Positions 14,646 to 27,555 of a DNA stretch of 64,000 nucleotides are shown piece after piece; within the stretch, counting starts at the first letter, position 1; every line of letters begins with the position of its first letter. Below the pieces are notes generated by a model that searched no databases, was not told the origin of the DNA, and saw only the letters and a program-made list of their open reading frames with translations. The stretch is from Alistipes ihumii AP11 (GTDB taxonomy: Bacteria; Bacteroidota; Bacteroidia; Bacteroidales; Rikenellaceae): positions 1,984,001-2,048,000 of the forward strand of contig NZ_CP102294.1 of assembly GCF_025144665.1 (NCBI RefSeq), in the 5' to 3' direction. The position numbers and the translations under genes are program-made.

Positions 14646-16487
14646 ATGACTCAAACAGAAGAATTCAGCGCCCTCGGGCTGACCGACCGGACGCTCGAGG
14701 CGATTCGCTCGAAAGGCTTCGAGACCCCGTCGCCCATACAGAGGCTGACGATTCCCGCGCTGCTCGACACCGAAAAGACGAACGACATCATCGCGCAGGC
14801 CCAGACCGGGACCGGCAAGACCGCCGCGTTCGGCCTGCCGATTCTCGAACGGCTCCGTCCGCTCAAGGGCGCGACTCAGGCCCTGATCCTGGTTCCTACG
14901 CGCGAGCTGGCGCTGCAAGTGACCGAAGAACTGCTGTCGCTGAACGGCCGCAGCAAGCTGTCGATCTCGGCCATCTACGGCGGCGCTTCGATGAGCGAGC
15001 AGCTCCGCAGACTGTCCAAGGGCGTCGACGTGGTCGTCGGAACGCCGGGCCGGATACTCGACCACTTGCACCGGGGAACGCTTGACATCCGGGAACTCCA
15101 GTACCTGATCCTCGACGAGGCCGACGAAATGCTGAACATGGGCTTCATCGAGGATATCGAGGAAATCCTCTCCCATGCGAACGACCGGCGACGCATTCTG
15201 CTCTTTTCGGCCACGATGCCCGAACGGATCATCTCGCTGTCGAAAAAGTACATGCGCGACAGCGAACTGCTCCGGGTTCCCTCGCAGGAGATGACGACCG
15301 AGCTGACCGACCAGATTTATTTCGAAGTGCGCGACAGCGACAAGTTCGACGCGCTGACGCGCATCATCGACACGGAACCCGAGTTTTACGGCATCGTTTT
15401 CAGCCGCACCAAGGTGGGCGTCGACGAGCTGGTGAACCGGTTGACCGAAAGAGGGTACGCGGCCGAGGGGCTGCACGGCGACGTTTCGCAGGGACAGAGG
15501 GAGAAAATCCTCCGCAAGTTCAAGAAAAAGCTGGCCAATATTCTGGTGGCTACCGACGTGGCGGCGCGCGGGATCGACATCAACAACCTGACCCACGTAA
15601 TCAACTACTCGTTGCCGCAGGACACCGAGTCGTACGTCCATCGGATCGGCCGGACCGGCCGCGCGGGCAATACGGGAACCGCGGTCACGTTCATTTCGCC
15701 CGCCGAATTCCGCCAGTTCGGCTACCTCAGGCGCGACATCAAGGCGCAGATCAAAAAGGAGAGCCTGCCCTCCGCTCAGGACGTGATCGAGATCAAGAAG
15801 ACGAGGATCAAGGACGATCTGGCGGAAATCATCGAGAACGGATCGTACGAAAAGTACCGGGAAATGGCCGCCGAGATGCTTTCCGGTCTTGCGCCCGAAG
15901 TCGCGCTGGCTTCGCTGCTGCAACTGGCTTTCGATAACGAGCTCGACGAGAGCCGCTATCCCGAGATCCGCTCGATCAACGTCGACCGGAAGGGCACCGC
16001 CCGGCTGTTTCTGGCGGTCGGCAGGGCGGACGGATACGATGCCCGCAAGCTGGCCGAGCTTCTGCGGCGCGAGTGCGGGCTGCCCGACGGCAAGATCGGC
16101 GATCTGCGGGTGCTGGAGAGCTATTCGTTCGTATCGGTTCCGTTCTCGGAGGCCCGCGAGGCGATCCGCAGGCTGAACGACATTCACCGGGGCGGACGGC
16201 CGATCGCCCGGTTGGCCAAGGAAAGCGCGCCGCAGAAAGATTTTCGGCACGATCGGCCTGCCGGAAACAAAGGCGCGGGCCGGAATACGGGCGGCCGCCG
16301 CGAAGTCCGTCCTGCCGGGAAAACGGAACGGACAGCCTCTCGTGGCAGGAAAGAGCCGTCCGTCGAGTCTATCGAATGGGACGCGATCAGCTGGGGCACG
16401 GGCGCCGTCGCCAAAAAAGGAAGCGGCTGGGGCGGCAAGAGCGGGTTCGATCGGCGAGCGATCTCGAAGAAGCGAACGAAGCGCTGA
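14646..16487 (+). CDS. DEAD-box ATP-dependent RNA helicase (DeaD/CsdA-like)
   Basis: This 613-residue RNA helicase acts in ribosome assembly and RNA turnover. Visible motifs in order are the Q motif (FETPSPIQRLTIP), motif I AQTGTGKT, PTRELA, TPGR, DEAD in VLDEADEML, SAT, ATDVAARGID and HRIGRTGRAG. After about residue 430 comes a DbpA-type RNA-binding domain (RLFLAVGRADGYDARKLAEL). A basic Arg/Gly/Lys-rich tail follows. The start is the ATG at 14646 (MTQTEEFSALGL); the frame runs further upstream but without conserved sequence. It ends in TGA, showing normal TGA stop use in the chromosome. Confidence 0.93.
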   Translation: MTQTEEFSALGLTDRTLEAIRSKGFETPSPIQRLTIPALLDTEKTNDIIAQAQTGTGKTAAFGLPILERLRPLKGATQALILVPTRELALQVTEELLSLNGRSKLSISAIYGGASMSEQLRRLSKGVDVVVGTPGRILDHLHRGTLDIRELQYLILDEADEMLNMGFIEDIEEILSHANDRRRILLFSATMPERIISLSKKYMRDSELLRVPSQEMTTELTDQIYFEVRDSDKFDALTRIIDTEPEFYGIVFSRTKVGVDELVNRLTERGYAAEGLHGDVSQGQREKILRKFKKKLANILVATDVAARGIDINNLTHVINYSLPQDTESYVHRIGRTGRAGNTGTAVTFISPAEFRQFGYLRRDIKAQIKKESLPSAQDVIEIKKTRIKDDLAEIIENGSYEKYREMAAEMLSGLAPEVALASLLQLAFDNELDESRYPEIRSINVDRKGTARLFLAVGRADGYDARKLAELLRRECGLPDGKIGDLRVLESYSFVSVPFSEAREAIRRLNDIHRGGRPIARLAKESAPQKDFRHDRPAGNKGAGRNTGGRREVRPAGKTERTASRGRKEPSVESIEWDAISWGTGAVAKKGSGWGGKSGFDRRAISKKRTKR

Positions 16488-16529
16488 TAGCCGGCCCGTG
16501 CGCGCGCCGAGTGACAAACTGGCACGGGA

Positions 16530-16563
16530 ACTGACATGAAATCGCCTTATTTGTCAGTTTTTT
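16530..16563 (+). terminator. Terminator of the DEAD-box gene
   Basis: ACTGACA (16530-16536) pairs with TGTCAGT (16552-16558), followed by a T-run. Confidence 0.65.
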
Positions 16564-16589
16564 CAGCCGAAAGTGTGACAAATTTCCTT

Positions 16590-16605
16590 TGGCATATTAT
16601 ATGCA
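16590..16605 (+). promoter_or_regulatory. Possible sigma-54-type promoter of groES-groEL
   Basis: TGGCAT then four bases then TATGCA places GG and GC 12 bases apart, as in -24/-12 promoters. The core also forms a palindrome GCATAT-T-ATATGC. No TAnnTTTG box and no CIRCE element are seen near groES. Confidence 0.4.
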
Positions 16606-16689
16606 GATTTTCCCGCCGTGCCCGGCGGAAGGCCGGGGATGCGCGAAACAAGCGAACCAAATATCAATCACTTAAAAACGTATAAAGCT

Positions 16690-16959
16690 ATGAACGTTAA
16701 ACCGTTAGCAGACAGAGTTCTGATCGAGCCCAATCCGGCCGAAGAGAAGACGGCCGGAGGATTGTTCATCCCCGATACGGCCAAGGAGAAACCGCTGGCC
16801 GGCAAGGTGATCGCCGCAGGCCCCGGTACGAACGACGTGAAAATGGAAGTCAAGGTGGGCGACCAAGTACTGTACGGCAAGTACGCCGGCACGGAGATCA
16901 CGATCGACGGCAAGGACTACCTGATCATGAAGCAGGGCGATATCCTCGCCATTATCTAA
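16690..16959 (+). CDS. groES: Co-chaperonin GroES
   Basis: This 89-residue 10-kDa co-chaperonin caps the GroEL cage in the cytoplasm. The sequence [20 protein letters not shown] is typical. The mobile loop ([18 protein letters not shown]) and the closing strand [16 protein letters not shown] are also typical. The start is the ATG at 16690; the frame extends upstream without similarity. It is 63 bases before groEL and shares its transcript. Confidence 0.97.
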   Translation: MNVKPLADRVLIEPNPAEEKTAGGLFIPDTAKEKPLAGKVIAAGPGTNDVKMEVKVGDQVLYGKYAGTEITIDGKDYLIMKQGDILAII

Positions 16960-17010
16960 TGGGCCCGGGAGTCAATCCCCCGACTATCGAACCGAACGTC
17001 TAATTCTTAA

Positions 17011-18657
<1,647 letters not shown>

Positions 18658-18684
18658 TTCGCCCGGAACGAAACGGTGTTTTTT

Positions 18685-18719
18685 AAAAAGCGCGGCCGGA
18701 AACGGCCGCGCTTTTTTTT
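18685..18719 (+). terminator. Terminator of groES-groEL
   Basis: AAAAAGCGCGGCCG pairs with CGGCCGCGCTTTTT around GAAA. A run of eight T follows. Confidence 0.95.
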
Positions 18720-19331
18720 GTGCCGTGTCTTCTGTCGGGGGCCGGACGTCGGACCGACGCGTGGCATGGTCGGCTGGCGTTACGTTTTGCCGGTGACCCG
18801 GTCGTTCGCTGCTTTTGTACTTTCGGTTATACGTCTTACTGTGCCGGACCTCGGGTTTTTGATACTTTCGGTTTTCCTGCATGAAATCCTTCCGGCTTGA
18901 GGTAAGAGTCTGATCAGATATTATGACTGCAAGCCGAGACCGGGGGATATAAGAACTCCGGTCGCGAACGTGCTCGGTACGTGGGAGTATGGAACCGCTT
19001 TCGAACTCATGGGGCTCGGTTATAATATGTGGTAAAAGCCCGGAAGTATTCCTTCCCGCACTTCCTGCCTGACCGTTTGCATCGGATAGCGAAGACGGAT
19101 TTTGCTCGGCAGTTGTCGGACCGGTATTTCGACGGTTGATTCTCGGCAGGCGTCGCCTCTGAAACGGGACCGATCTCCGTGGCGGCGCTTCTTCGGTCGG
19201 CCGCAGAGAAAGGCATCGCTTCCTTTCGATCTCCGATTGCTCGACGCTCCGGCTCTCTTTACACCCGCAAGCCGTAAACGCGGCCGGATCGTCCGACGGA
19301 ATCGCCTTGCGGCTGTTTCGATAAAAATGGT
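18720..19331. other. Intergenic region, about 610 bases, nothing recognised
   Basis: No frame has family similarity. A short sequence TACTTTCGGTT recurs at about 18818 and 18862, but no organised repeat array is apparent. Confidence 0.45.
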
Positions 19332-19339
19332 TACCTTTG
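19332..19339 (+). promoter_or_regulatory. -7 box of the fabD promoter
   Basis: TACCTTTG fits TAnnTTTG. It lies 28 bases before the ATG. Confidence 0.5.
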
Positions 19340-19366
19340 GGGCCGTAAACCAAACTGCAAGAAACT

Positions 19367-20251
19367 ATGCACGCATTCGTATTCCCGGGTCAGGGCGCCC
19401 AGTTCGTCGGAATGGGCAAGGACCTTTACGACAACGTTCCGCTGGCCAAGGAGCTGTTCGATCGGGCCAACGAAATCTTGGGGTTTCCGATCACGGATAT
19501 CATGTTCGCCGGTACGGACGAGCAACTCAAGCAGACGAAAGTGACCCAGCCGGCCATTTTCCTGCATTCGGTCATTCTGGCCCGCTCGCTCGGCGACGCG
19601 TTCAAGCCCGACATGGCCGCCGGTCACTCGCTGGGCGAGTTCAGCGCGCTGGTAGCCGCCGGAGCGCTCGGCTTCGAGGACGGGCTGAAGCTCGTGTCGA
19701 AACGCGCTATGGCGATGCAGAAAGCCTGCGAGCAGAATCCCTCGACGATGGCCGCGATCATCGCGCTGCCGGACGAAAAGGTCGAGGAGATCTGCGCGTC
19801 GGTCGACGGCGTGGTCGTTCCGGCCAATTACAACTGCCCGGGCCAGCTCGTCATTTCGGGCACGAACGAGGCGATCGACGAGGCCTGTGCCAAGCTGACC
19901 GCTGCGGGAGCCAAGCGGGCGCTGAAACTGAACGTCGGCGGCGCATTTCACTCTCCGCTGATGGAGCCGGCCCGCGTCGAACTGGAAGCCGCCATCGCGG
20001 CCGCGCCTTTCGCGAAGCCGGTTTGTCCCGTATACCAGAACGTGGATGCGAAGCCCCACACCGATCCGGCCGAGATCCGCGCGAACCTGATCGCCCAACT
20101 GACCTCGCCGGTACGTTGGACGCAGATCGTTCAGAACATGCTTGCCGACGGAGCCACGTCGTTCACCGAACTCGGTCCGGGCAGCGTGCTGCAAGGGCTG
20201 ATCAAGAAAGTGGACCGCTCGGCCGTTTGCGAGTCGAAGCAGTCGCTGTAA
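19367..20251 (+). CDS. fabD: Malonyl-CoA:ACP transacylase
   Basis: This 294-residue enzyme transfers malonyl from CoA to acyl carrier protein, the entry step of type II fatty-acid synthesis. The N-terminus FVFPGQGAQFVGMGKDL is diagnostic. The nucleophile Ser88 lies in GHSLGE, and the catalytic His is in GGAFHSPLMEPA. The length is normal. It stands alone, with its own promoter and terminator, rather than in a fab cluster. Confidence 0.96.
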   Translation: MHAFVFPGQGAQFVGMGKDLYDNVPLAKELFDRANEILGFPITDIMFAGTDEQLKQTKVTQPAIFLHSVILARSLGDAFKPDMAAGHSLGEFSALVAAGALGFEDGLKLVSKRAMAMQKACEQNPSTMAAIIALPDEKVEEICASVDGVVVPANYNCPGQLVISGTNEAIDEACAKLTAAGAKRALKLNVGGAFHSPLMEPARVELEAAIAAAPFAKPVCPVYQNVDAKPHTDPAEIRANLIAQLTSPVRWTQIVQNMLADGATSFTELGPGSVLQGLIKKVDRSAVCESKQSL

Positions 20252-20272
20252 TTCCTGATCGTTGATTGACAG

Positions 20273-20302
20273 GCGGTTCCCTTTGCAGGGACCGCTTTTT
20301 TT
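20273..20302 (+). terminator. Terminator of fabD
   Basis: GCGGTTCCCT pairs with AGGGACCGC with one bulge, followed by seven T. Confidence 0.9.
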
Positions 20303-20686
20303 ATGGCGTTCCGGAGCCGTGGAGTGAATTAAATTGCAAATATTTATCAATATTCTTAATAAATCTGAAAATTTTTTAGTTATTTGCACGTTATAAAGAT
20401 CGAGCGGAGAGGAAGACGCCGCGGGCCCGCGTATCGGCTTAGGCAACCGATTCATGCGGAAGGACGGATTCGGAGACGGGAGCGCGCCTTTGCAGGGCGC
20501 GTATTGCGGGTGTCGTCGGGCTTTTTTTGCGAAGATCGGAGATAGTTAAATAATTTCGTTTTCGGGAGGGGGAACGATTGAAAAAATGTAGTATCTTTAT
20601 CATCATGCCGCAAGAAAACCTTGCGTTTCTTCGCGTGCGCCAAAAACGGACACAAATTGGCTTCATACAAAAAACATCACTCACCC
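20303..20686. other. Upstream region of the ROK gene
   Basis: This region contains a GCGCGCC/GGGCGCG hairpin near 20490 and, at 20592-20599, TATCTTTA, a likely -7 box. It holds no gene. Confidence 0.45.
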
Positions 20687-21916
20687 ATGATTTCATTACA
20701 GGAATTTTTCAACAGGCCCGAGCATGCTCAGGCTAAAGGCATTGTTCAGAAGAACAACATCATCAAGCGTAATATTATCGCTCATATGGCCATCGCCGGC
20801 GATTCGACGCTCGCCGATCTGGCCAAGAAGCTGCACATCAGCATTCCGACGGTCACCAAGCTGGTCGAGGAGCTGCTCGCCGAGAACATCATCGCCGACC
20901 GGGGCAAGATCGAGACCAGCGGCGGTCGCCGGCCCAACGTCTACGGCCTGACCAACTCGGCGATCTATTTCGCGGGAATCGAGGTCAGCCGCGACCAGAT
21001 CGTGCTGGTCATAACGGACCTTCAGAACAATATCATCCAGTCGGAACGCAAGAGCGATTTCGCGCTCGACGATACGGACGAGTGCCTCGAAACCATTTGC
21101 TCGACGATCGAGAATTTCCTCGCCGGCAGCGGCATCGACCGCACCAAGCTGCTGGGTATCGGCGTTTGCATGGCCGGCCGCGTCAATCCGAAAACGGGGC
21201 GAAGCTACAAATATTTCACTCATAAGGAACAGTCGCTGAGCGAAATCATGGAAAAACGCTTCGGACACCGCGTGCTGATCGAGAACGATACCCGCGCGCG
21301 CTGCTACGGAGAGTACGTCAAGGGATGCACCGGTCAGGAAAAGAACATCATTTACCTGAACCTGGGCCGAGGCGTGGCCATCGGCATCATCATCGACGGC
21401 AAACTCTACTACGGCCGCTCGGGATTTGCCGGAGAGTTCGGCCATACGCCCTATTTCGATAACGAGATCATCTGCGACTGCGGCAAGAAAGGCTGTCTCG
21501 AGACGGAAGTGTCGGGCATCGCGATCGAGAACAAGATGATGAACCAGATCCGCAACGGACGCACGACGATTCTGATGGATAAGTTCCAGAAACAGCACAA
21601 GATTCATATCAACGACATCATCGGCGCCGCGAGAAACGACGATACGCTGTCGATCGAGCTGATCGAGGAGGCCGGCGAGAAGATCGGCAAGAGCATCGCT
21701 TTTCTGATCAACATCTTCAATCCGGAGCAGGTCATCATCGGAGGCAGTCTGGCCAATGCGGGCGACTATCTGATGCTGCCGCTCAAGTCGGCGGTCAACA
21801 AGTATTCGTTGCGGCTCGTGTATAACGACACGTTGTTCCGCGCGACGACGCTCGACGACAGCATCGGCTCGCTGGGCGCCGCGATGCTGATCCGCAACCA
21901 GATCATATCACTTTAA
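20687..21916 (+). CDS. ROK-family transcriptional regulator (NagC/XylR type)
   Basis: This 409-residue protein combines an N-terminal winged helix (about 20-75: DSTLADLAKKLHISIPTVTK) with a ROK domain (about 85-400). The ROK domain has GIEVSRDQIVLVITDL, GIGVCMAGRVNPKTG, the NDTRA segment and the zinc site CDCGKKGCLE. A winged helix plus ROK indicates a sugar-responsive repressor rather than a free glucokinase. The start is the ATG at 20687 (MISLQEFFNRPEHAQ). The acetyltransferase gene follows 17 bases later, so they are probably cotranscribed. The effector sugar cannot be told. Confidence 0.9.
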   Translation: MISLQEFFNRPEHAQAKGIVQKNNIIKRNIIAHMAIAGDSTLADLAKKLHISIPTVTKLVEELLAENIIADRGKIETSGGRRPNVYGLTNSAIYFAGIEVSRDQIVLVITDLQNNIIQSERKSDFALDDTDECLETICSTIENFLAGSGIDRTKLLGIGVCMAGRVNPKTGRSYKYFTHKEQSLSEIMEKRFGHRVLIENDTRARCYGEYVKGCTGQEKNIIYLNLGRGVAIGIIIDGKLYYGRSGFAGEFGHTPYFDNEIICDCGKKGCLETEVSGIAIENKMMNQIRNGRTTILMDKFQKQHKIHINDIIGAARNDDTLSIELIEEAGEKIGKSIAFLINIFNPEQVIIGGSLANAGDYLMLPLKSAVNKYSLRLVYNDTLFRATTLDDSIGSLGAAMLIRNQIISL

Positions 21917-21933
21917 ACTCGGAGATCCGCGCT

Positions 21934-22476
21934 ATGACCAACCCGATGGAAAACGAGCTGATCCGGCTCCGCGCGCTGGAACCCGACGACGTGCAGGTTC
22001 TCTACAAATGGGAGAACGATACGGAAGTCTGGAAGGTCAGCAATACGATCGTCCCGTTCTCGAAATACATGCTGTTGCAGTTCATTGCGAACCAGCAGCG
22101 CGACATTTTCGAGACGCGACAGCTGCGCCTGATCATCGAATCGAAGCAGAGCGGGAAGCCCGTCGGCGCGATCGACCTGTTCGACCTCGATCCGTACAAC
22201 TGCCGCGCGGGAGTCGGAATCCTGATCTATGACAAGCGCGATCAAGGGCAGGGATACGCTTCCCAAGCGCTGTCGTCCCTGATCCGGTACGGCTTTCAGG
22301 TGCTGGGACTCAATCAGCTCTACTGCGATATTCCTTCGCATAACATCCGCAGTTTGGCGCTGTTCAAAAGCAAGGGATTCACGGTCGTCGGACTGAAAAA
22401 GGAATGGACGAGAACCACGTCGGACTGGCAGGACGAGTATATGCTCCAACTGCTAAATCCCCAAAAATGGGGATAA
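21934..22476 (+). CDS. GNAT-family N-acetyltransferase (RimJ/RimL-like)
   Basis: This 180-residue acetyl-CoA-dependent acetyltransferase contains IRLRALEPDDVQVLYKWEND, typical of the RimJ/RimL/SpeG subgroup. The acetyl-CoA-binding motif A is RDQGQGYASQALSSLIRYGF, and ALFKSKGFTVVGLKKEW is motif B. The substrate is unknown (amino sugar, polyamine or protein N-terminus). Its last 24 bases overlap the 3' end of the convergent gene. Confidence 0.88.
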   Translation: MTNPMENELIRLRALEPDDVQVLYKWENDTEVWKVSNTIVPFSKYMLLQFIANQQRDIFETRQLRLIIESKQSGKPVGAIDLFDLDPYNCRAGVGILIYDKRDQGQGYASQALSSLIRYGFQVLGLNQLYCDIPSHNIRSLALFKSKGFTVVGLKKEWTRTTSDWQDEYMLQLLNPQKWG

Positions 22477-22920
22477 ATCGGGCAGGCCTTCCACGACCGC
22501 ATAGCGTCCGGTAGAACGATCGAGGCTGCTGCAGCAATGCAGCAGCCCGTTCGTTATCAGCACATAGGGGGCCGCCACGACGCTGTTGTACCGCACGGCC
22601 TGAGCGAACACTTCGCGACCGAGCGGCACGTCCGGCGCCTTGCATTCGGCCAGCAGGCACGGCCGGCCGTCGCGGCCCGTCACGACCACGTCGGCGCGCT
22701 GGGCCGTGCCCGACAATGCGACGGGATACTCCTGCGAGACATTTCCGGGCGGCACGCCGCCCCGCTCGACCAGCAAGCGGATCAGATGCTGCCGGACCCA
22801 CTCCTCGGGCGTCAGCACGAGCCATCGGCGACGAACGGCGTCCCATATCTTGGGCGGATTTTCCGTTAGCCGCATCCGGAATACGAATCGGGGGAAATTA
22901 AGTTGCGTCAGCGCGCTCAT
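22453..22920 (-). CDS. Type I restriction R-subunit N-terminal-like domain protein
   Basis: This 155-residue stand-alone protein is of the HsdR_N type. PD-(D/E)xK nuclease-fold residues are seen as Asp in QRADVVVTG and Glu-x-Lys in LLAECKAP, followed by QAVRYNSVVAAPYVLITNG. Stand-alone copies are common in Bacteroidetes and are not part of a restriction system; no hsdM or hsdS is nearby. A minus-strand TATCTTTG box lies at 23004-23011, about 85 bases upstream. The molecular role is unknown. Confidence 0.8.
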   Translation of the reverse strand: MSALTQLNFPRFVFRMRLTENPPKIWDAVRRRWLVLTPEEWVRQHLIRLLVERGGVPPGNVSQEYPVALSGTAQRADVVVTGRDGRPCLLAECKAPDVPLGREVFAQAVRYNSVVAAPYVLITNGLLHCCSSLDRSTGRYAVVEGLPDLSPFLGI

Positions 22921-23059
22921 CTATTCCAAAAAATTCCTATCTTGTCTCAAATTTTCGCTTCCGGACAAAGGACTTCTAATGCACTCTTTTTCTGCCGGAA
23001 AGCAAAGATAAGCAAGTTTCGTGGAGAAGCAAAATATCATAACGAATCATAAAGAACAG

Positions 23060-25339
<2,280 letters not shown>

Positions 25340-26030
25340 AGGAACGGCGCCGCTTCCGGCCGGTAACGGGAAACGGGTTTCCGGGGAAATTAGGACAAGT
25401 TCGGCCGCAAACGGCGAGGACCCGTCATACGGACGGGTCCTCGCTGTCTGTTCGGTATGTCCGTTGCTAATTCGGGAGCCTCGTCCGTAAAGGGGCGGAA
25501 TATTGCGGAATTTCGGGGAAGAAGCGGGCCGCTTGCCCGGGCTGCCGCGAGGAGGCGGCGACATCCGGTTTCGGTTCCGTCCCGGTCTCGTCTCGGCGCG
25601 CCGGACTTCTTCGGGAGGCCGGACAGGGGGGCGAGTCGTTATGGACCGGGCAATTCTTCTCCGTTCGGTGCGACGTATGGCGCTATTACCGGCCGCCGGC
25701 GCCATTTTTTCCTGTTCGGGGTGCGGCCCGGTACGGCCGGGACTTCGCCGGTCGATTGGAAACGGGGCACGCACGAAGGGACCGGGCAAGTTCGATCTGT
25801 TCCGCTTGAATAATATTCCGTCCGGTCGGAAAAACGGAACCGGTCGTCGGGACGAGACTCGGTTTTGAAAGTCCCGATCAGGCTACGGCGCAAAAAGTGA
25901 AGGCGGAAGGATCGTTGCCGAGGACAGCGACGGAGTATGCGGAGACCGGGCCGATCCTTTCGAGGCGTCGTGCGGATGGAACCGGCACGTTTTGCAAAAT
26001 GCGCCGGACTTGTGTCCGCCTCGGTTGGTC
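25340..26030. other. Intergenic region, about 690 bases, nothing recognised
   Basis: Frames are open on both strands because of high GC, but none shows family motifs. It leads into the peptidase fragment at 26031. Confidence 0.45.
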
Positions 26031-26400
26031 GTATGATTTGCATATTCGGGCAATGGGAGAGCCTCGGTCGCAACGCCGGCGCCAACGCCGACCTGACCGA
26101 CGATCCCGCGCGGATCAAATGGAGAGAGTTCTACGAGCTGCCCCAGTACGGCATGGTCGGAGCGTTCGAGGGAGCCTACATGTACGCCCGAGGCATCTGG
26201 CGTCCCGAGACGAACAGTTGCATGAACAACAACGTCTCGTATTTCAATGCGCCGAACCGAAAGAAAATCGTCGAGCGCATCATGGAACTGAGCGGCCGAT
26301 CGTTCGACATGAACGACTTCCTCGCCAAGGATGCGGTCAACCTGTCGACCTCGGCCCGAAGCCGACACGAGCCCCGGCAGCCGAGCAGTTCGTGTCTTTC
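26031..26400 (+). pseudogene. Fragment of an M64-type peptidase gene (3' part, inverted relative to the intact copy)
   Basis: About 120 codons match the C-terminus of the M64 peptidase at 27556-29475 almost residue for residue (WREFYELPQYGMVGAFEG, MELSGRSFDMNDFLAKDA). They lie on the opposite strand, with a two-residue insertion near the start. The zinc motif, BACON domains and signal peptide are missing, so it cannot be active. It looks like the residue of a duplication or rearrangement. Confidence 0.85.
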
Positions 26401-26637
26401 GTCCCGACTGCATTTATCGGGGGGGATTCCTCCGTAGCTGCCTGACGATCGGAGCATGTTGCCGGGGGAAGTGCCTTTTTTCGGATATTTTACGGACTGC
26501 TGGCGTCCTGTCGGGCCGATCCCTTGGGCGCAGCCGGTGGAGACGGACGATGCGCGGGCGTAAATTCGGCCGGACAAGCCGCCGTGATGAACATGCGGAC
26601 GTTCGGACAGTCCGTCCGTATCGGGACCGGCGGGAGG

Positions 26638-27156
26638 TCACGGGCGGGATGCTTCGTCCGCCGGCACGAGCAGGTCGCGCAACCGCATCCATCCGTCCAG
26701 TTTCTTATCGAACGCGACGGCATGGGCGGGGCTGGTCGAAGGCAGGATCAGCGGACCGTATTCCGAGGCGAGCGGGCCGAAGTGTTTCCTGTACAGTCGT
26801 GCGGCGCCCTGTCCGTTGAAAGCGATCGCGCGGATCGAGGGATAGCTGCGCAGCAGTTCGTCTATGCGGTTCGGCTTCTCGTGGCAGATGTTGCTGTCGA
26901 GGCTTCCTTCCCGCTCGCACTCTCCGCAGACATCCCACAGCGCGATGCCCGCGTCGAGCAGCATGGCTTTCCGCAACGCGTAGTCTTCGGGCAGTTCCCG
27001 GTCGCACAGCCGTGCCATGATCGGCCAGAATGCGTTGCGCGGGTGACCGTAATACTGTCTTTTTGCGAGCGACATCGCGCCCGGCATCGTGCCCAGCACG
27101 AGCACGCGGCTGTGCTTGTCGGCGATCGGTCCGAAACTTTGCAGTTTTAGGCTCAT
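26638..27156 (-). CDS. DNA-deoxyinosine (hypoxanthine-DNA) glycosylase, UDG superfamily
   Basis: This 172-residue base-excision repair enzyme contains VLVLGTMPGAMSLAKRQYYG followed by HPRNAFWPIM, the signature of the hypoxanthine-DNA glycosylase branch of the uracil-DNA glycosylase superfamily. Later segments ALWDVCGECEREGSLDSNI and LPSTSPAHA (the second active-site loop) also fit. It would remove hypoxanthine arising from adenine deamination. It lies between the inverted copies of the M64 3' end. Confidence 0.87.
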   Translation of the reverse strand: MSLKLQSFGPIADKHSRVLVLGTMPGAMSLAKRQYYGHPRNAFWPIMARLCDRELPEDYALRKAMLLDAGIALWDVCGECEREGSLDSNICHEKPNRIDELLRSYPSIRAIAFNGQGAARLYRKHFGPLASEYGPLILPSTSPAHAVAFDKKLDGWMRLRDLLVPADEASRP

Positions 27157-27555
27157 TCGGTTCGGTTTCGTGTGATGCGGGAAAACGGGCCGGCCGCTCC
27201 GTCGCGCTGCGGTTGCCGTCGGATGCGCTTTCCCCCGGTATGGACGGGGCCGTTCGAGTCCCGTTTCCTGTGCGGCCGGCGATTATCATGCGAATATAGC
27301 GATTTTCGGAGAAATGTCGCAGCCGTGCCGGCGCGATGGACCGAGAGGTGCAGGAGTTGCCCGGCGAGTTCGGATCGGCCGGCCGATCTTGCGTCATCTG
27401 CTACGGCCGTGCCGTTCCCTGCTTCCATGTACGCAGTCGCTCAATTGGGGAATCTGGCCGTCGTCAGTGACAGGCTTTCTGAAATGCGACGCGTATGTCC
27501 GTTGCGGAGACATACGCGTCGCGTCTTGTTTTACGGGGGGAATGCCTTGCCTTGC
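27157..27555. other. Intergenic region between the glycosylase and the M64 peptidase
   Basis: About 400 bases without a recognised gene. The notable element is the perfect 14-pair hairpin at 27486-27522. Confidence 0.5.
27486..27522. terminator. Perfect 14-bp hairpin downstream of the M64 gene
   Basis: GCGACGCGTATGTC (27486-27499) pairs perfectly with GACATACGCGTCGC (27509-27522). It probably terminates the minus-strand gene, although the T-run is weak on that strand (ATTTC). Confidence 0.6.

Noticed and set aside
14640-16517. A 625-codon open frame on the minus strand opposite the DEAD-box gene
   Set aside because: It is the mirror of a real gene in GC-rich DNA; it shows no family motifs, whereas the plus strand has every helicase motif.
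22453-22920. A restriction-modification or defence locus
   Set aside because: Only an HsdR N-terminal-like single-domain protein is present; there is no methylase, specificity or motor subunit nearby.
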